Program-made: the position numbers and the translations under genes
In this document: positions 6,983 to 8,672 of the stretch, piece by piece
Layout of the letters: each line of letters begins with the position of its first letter
How positions within the stretch are numbered: the stretch's first letter is position 1
Notes under the pieces: generated by a model
The model's database searches: none
Told to the model about the DNA's origin: nothing
The model's input: only the letters and a program-made list of their open reading frames with translations
DNA from: Verrucomicrobia bacterium 12-59-8
GTDB lineage: Bacteria; Verrucomicrobiota; Verrucomicrobiae; Verrucomicrobiales; Verrucomicrobiaceae
NCBI GenBank assembly: GCA_002279765.1
Contig: NCCR01000344.1
Span: 1-8,672, forward strand
Direction: 5' to 3'
Length of the DNA stretch: 8,672 nt

Positions 6983-8284
6983 TCAGCGTGCTGCTGTCTT
7001 GGCGGTGCGTTTGCCAAGGCAGATGAGGCTTTTGTCGGTGCGGATGAAGAGCTGGCCTTCGCTGAGTGCGGGGGAGGCGAAGACTCTTTCCTTGAGGTCG
7101 CTTTCGGCGAGGAGCTTGTAGGTTTTGTCGGGCTGGACGGCACGGAGGATGCCGAAGTCGTTGATGAAAAAGACGTGGCCTTCGGCGCTGGTGAGGGAGG
7201 CGTGGTGCTCGCGCATGCGCTCCTCCCATTGGATCTCGCCGGACTTGGCATCGAAGCAGTGGGCGACGCCGGAGTCGGAGACGTTCAGGAGGTGGGTGCC
7301 TTCGATGATGGGTGATGGGACGTAGGAGACGCCTTTGTTGGTGCGCCAGACGATGTGGGTGTTGGTGACGTTGCCGGTGCCGTCGGGCTTGATGGCGAGG
7401 AGGTGGTGCTCGGGGAAGCCGCCGGTCATGTAGAGGAGGCCGGATTGTTCGCTGTAAACGATGGAGGCGACGAACTGCTCGGTGGGGCCGTCGATGATCC
7501 AGAGGAGTTTGCCGGTGCGTGGGTCGTAGCTGGTGACGCACAGGGTGCCGGAGAGGACCATCTGGGTGCGGCCGGCGATGTCGCGAATGAGAGGGACGCA
7601 GTAGCTGCGGGTGTTGTTGGGGCGATTGATGCGCCAGAGTTCTTTGCCGTCGGTTTTGGCCAGTGCGACGATGTAGCCATCGCCATCGTGGTCGCAATTG
7701 ACGATGACCTTGTCTTCAAAAACGATGGGGCTGGAGCAGAAGCCGTGCTTGCTGGAAAAGAGGCCAGGGCGCACCTGCCAGACCTGTTTGCCGCTGAAGT
7801 CGTGCGCGGAGATGACGACGGTGCCTTTGGGCACCTCGCCTTTGCCGATGATTTTGCCGGCGTTGATGGCGCGGGTGGCGTCGGTTTCGGTGTTGTCGAG
7901 GAAGGCGGTGAAGATGCGCTCGCCATCGGTGGCGGGGGTGCTGGAGGCCTGGCTGTTGAGCTTGTGGATGCTTTCGGTGGGCGCTTTGAGGACGGTGGAC
8001 TGCCAGAGCTGTTTGCCTGATGTGCGGTCGAAGCAGAGGAGTGAGCGCTCTTCGTTTTCAGGCAATGCGGCGACGATGAAGATGCGATCCTGCCAGACGA
8101 TGGGCGAGGCGTGGCCGCTGCCGGGGAGTTCGACTTTCCAGGTGACATGGCCGTCTGCGGAGATGGGAAAGCCGGTGTCTTTTGAGGTGCCATCGAGACG
8201 CGGGCCGCGCCACTGCGGCCAGTCTTCGGCGAGCAGGAGCGAAGGGGTGAGGGCGAGGAGCAGGGTGAGAGTGCGGAGGATCAT
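6983..8284 (-). CDS. Secreted PQQ-like beta-propeller repeat protein (BamB-like fold)
   Basis: A 433-residue protein with a strong signal peptide (residues 1-19, 'LLLALTPSLLLA', then 'EDWPQWRGPRLDGTS'). That mature start is the hallmark of the large family of exported propeller proteins in Planctomycetes and Verrucomicrobia. Repeated blades follow the PQQ/quinoprotein-like pattern of a strand, then D-x-x-(S/T)-G-K-x-L-W: 'FDRTSGKQLWQS', 'LAKTDGKELWRI', 'YDPRTGKLLWII' and 'FDAKSGEIQWEE'. I see no catalytic domain or cytochrome c motif, so it is more likely a binding or scaffold propeller than a PQQ dehydrogenase. It is the first gene of a minus-strand pair, 24 bases ahead of the SMP-30 gene. 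The ATG at 8284 is chosen because the signal peptide begins there; the region before it is pyrimidine-rich on the sense strand and lacks a Shine-Dalgarno. Family is secure; biological role is unknown. Confidence 0.88.
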   Translation of the reverse strand: MILRTLTLLLALTPSLLLAEDWPQWRGPRLDGTSKDTGFPISADGHVTWKVELPGSGHASPIVWQDRIFIVAALPENEERSLLCFDRTSGKQLWQSTVLKAPTESIHKLNSQASSTPATDGERIFTAFLDNTETDATRAINAGKIIGKGEVPKGTVVISAHDFSGKQVWQVRPGLFSSKHGFCSSPIVFEDKVIVNCDHDGDGYIVALAKTDGKELWRINRPNNTRSYCVPLIRDIAGRTQMVLSGTLCVTSYDPRTGKLLWIIDGPTEQFVASIVYSEQSGLLYMTGGFPEHHLLAIKPDGTGNVTNTHIVWRTNKGVSYVPSPIIEGTHLLNVSDSGVAHCFDAKSGEIQWEERMREHHASLTSAEGHVFFINDFGILRAVQPDKTYKLLAESDLKERVFASPALSEGQLFIRTDKSLICLGKRTAKTAAR

Positions 8285-8313
8285 GCGTGGGAGTGCAACG
8301 GTGGAAGATGGGG

Positions 8314-8324
8314 GGAGCTTGCGG
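8314..8324. repeat. 11-base direct repeat, copy 1
   Basis: GGAGCTTGCGG, repeated exactly at 8420-8430. Copy 1 lies about 30 bases upstream of the propeller start on the minus strand. It could be an operator half, a remnant duplication or chance. Confidence 0.5.
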
Positions 8325-8419
8325 AGAGTGGGCGTGGAATTTGTGAGGCGGCGTGTGGCCGAAGGGCTAAGGACTCAGGCATGAATGGCACTCAGTTAAG
8401 AGTGTTGATCGTGAGATTT

Positions 8420-8430
8420 GGAGCTTGCGG
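8420..8430. repeat. 11-base direct repeat, copy 2
   Basis: GGAGCTTGCGG, an exact second copy of 8314-8324, with 95 bases between the two. Confidence 0.5.
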
Positions 8431-8517
8431 CACTGTCTGTGCGGGGCGGAGCGTGTTGCAGAAGCTGCTGGTAGACGTGAGGTGTAGCGGGGTGCTGGAT
8501 TTGCTTCCAGGTCGGTT

Positions 8518-8591
8518 GCATGCTGACCCAGGGAAGCACTCGCCAAGGCTCGGCATCCCTGGGCTATATTACGCAGCCCTTTCAGGCATGC
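8518..8591. repeat. REP-like palindromic element with two overlapping hairpins
   Basis: An 8-base perfect inverted repeat, CCCAGGGA (8527-8534) and TCCCTGGG (8556-8563), has a 21-base loop. A second inverted repeat, GGGCT (8561-8565) and AGCCC (8575-8579), shares the GGG at 8561-8563, so both hairpins cannot form together. GCATGC stands at each side (8518-8523 and 8586-8591). The block ending in CCCTGGGCTATATT and CCCTTTCAGG resembles dispersed intergenic palindromes I associate with Planctomycetes and Verrucomicrobia genomes (recalled, not searched). There is no T run after the stem on either strand, so it is not a textbook intrinsic terminator. Confidence 0.55.
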
Positions 8592-8594
8592 GCG

Positions 8595-8672
8595 TCAACT
8601 TAAGGGCTTCTTCCTCGATAAGACAGACTTGGCGGGTTTGATTCGGCGCAGGACAAACGTGTCGCGGTCTTC
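8595..8672 (-). CDS. Possible C-terminal end of a gene entering from the right edge
   Basis: On the minus strand the frame is open from 8672 to a TGA at 8597-8595, giving 25 codons: 'EDRDTFVLRRIKPAKSV' followed by a basic tail. Most codons end in G or C as in the neighbouring genes, and the palindromic element starts just after the stop, a usual place for REP-type repeats. The fragment is too short to name a family and could be chance. Confidence 0.35.
   Translation of the reverse strand, partial: EDRDTFVLRRIKPAKSVLSRKKPLS

Larger units (their letters stand above)
8285..8594. other. Non-coding gap with presumed promoter side of the propeller operon and a palindromic element
   Basis: About 310 bases without a convincing gene. 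The half next to 8285 should hold the promoter of the minus-strand pair, but I cannot pick -35/-10 boxes with confidence. It carries an 11-base direct repeat (8314-8324 and 8420-8430) and two ACTCAG copies around 8373-8397. The half towards 8594 holds the REP-like element. An 86-codon open frame (8381-8641, +) crosses the palindromes and has no recognisable protein features. Confidence 0.5.

Noticed and set aside
6959..7251. N-terminal extension of the SMP-30 frame up to 7251 on the minus strand
   Set aside because: It is Ser/Pro-rich, has no signal peptide, and overlaps the well-supported propeller gene in another frame. It is open only because of GC-rich composition.
7355..8020. 221-codon plus-strand open frame opposite the propeller gene
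   Set aside because: Its composition (Gly, Ala, Val, Asp, Glu) is the usual complement of a GC-rich coding strand, and the opposite strand encodes a clear exported propeller.
8527..8579. Intrinsic terminator for the gene entering from the right
   Set aside because: The stem is good but no T run follows on either strand, and the loop is long; a REP-like element is the better reading.
8381..8641. 86-codon open frame on the plus strand
   Set aside because: It runs through both hairpins of the palindromic element, has no family features, and overlaps the possible minus-strand gene end. Most likely a chance translation of repeat DNA.

Overview
The window is GC-rich and tightly packed. Its gene content (a pilus/type II secretion-like module ending in a GspD-type secretin, a secreted SMP-30/gluconolactonase protein and a secreted PQQ-like beta-propeller protein with the 'EDWPQWRGP' start) is typical of the Planctomycetes-Verrucomicrobia group. 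Verrucomicrobia is my best guess. This rests on gene content and style only; there is no rRNA or marker gene to test it.

Layout. Positions 3-3741 (+) hold an envelope-machine operon in the order PilO/GspM-like (only its C-terminus is in the window), a PilP/GspC-like secreted protein, then a GspD/PilQ-family secretin. This is the order of the classical pilMNOPQ operon, but the secretin has the longer GspD-type N0-N1-N2-N3 layout. The secretin reading frame is broken by one extra base near 3084-3090. Positions 3829-6020 (+) hold a two-gene unit with a 4-base start/stop overlap: a dipeptide epimerase of the enolase superfamily and an M20 metallopeptidase. Together they look like a cytoplasmic route for peptidoglycan-derived L-Ala-D-Glu: epimerise, then hydrolyse. 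Positions 8284-6007 (-) hold a second two-gene unit: a secreted PQQ-like beta-propeller protein followed 24 bases later by a secreted SMP-30/gluconolactonase-type protein. The second gene also carries a one-base frame break, just after its signal peptide. The two units converge and their 3' ends overlap by 14 bases.

Positions 8285-8594 are non-coding. They hold an 11-base direct repeat upstream of the propeller gene and a REP-like palindromic element of about 70 bases with two mutually exclusive hairpins. At the right edge (8672-8595, - strand) an open frame of 25 codons may be the C-terminus of another gene.

The two frame breaks are both single extra bases in otherwise conserved, intact genes. 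Assembly or read error is the simplest explanation, but real mutation cannot be excluded from sequence alone. I found no CRISPR array, tRNA, rRNA, transposase gene or convincing novel defence or mobile system.
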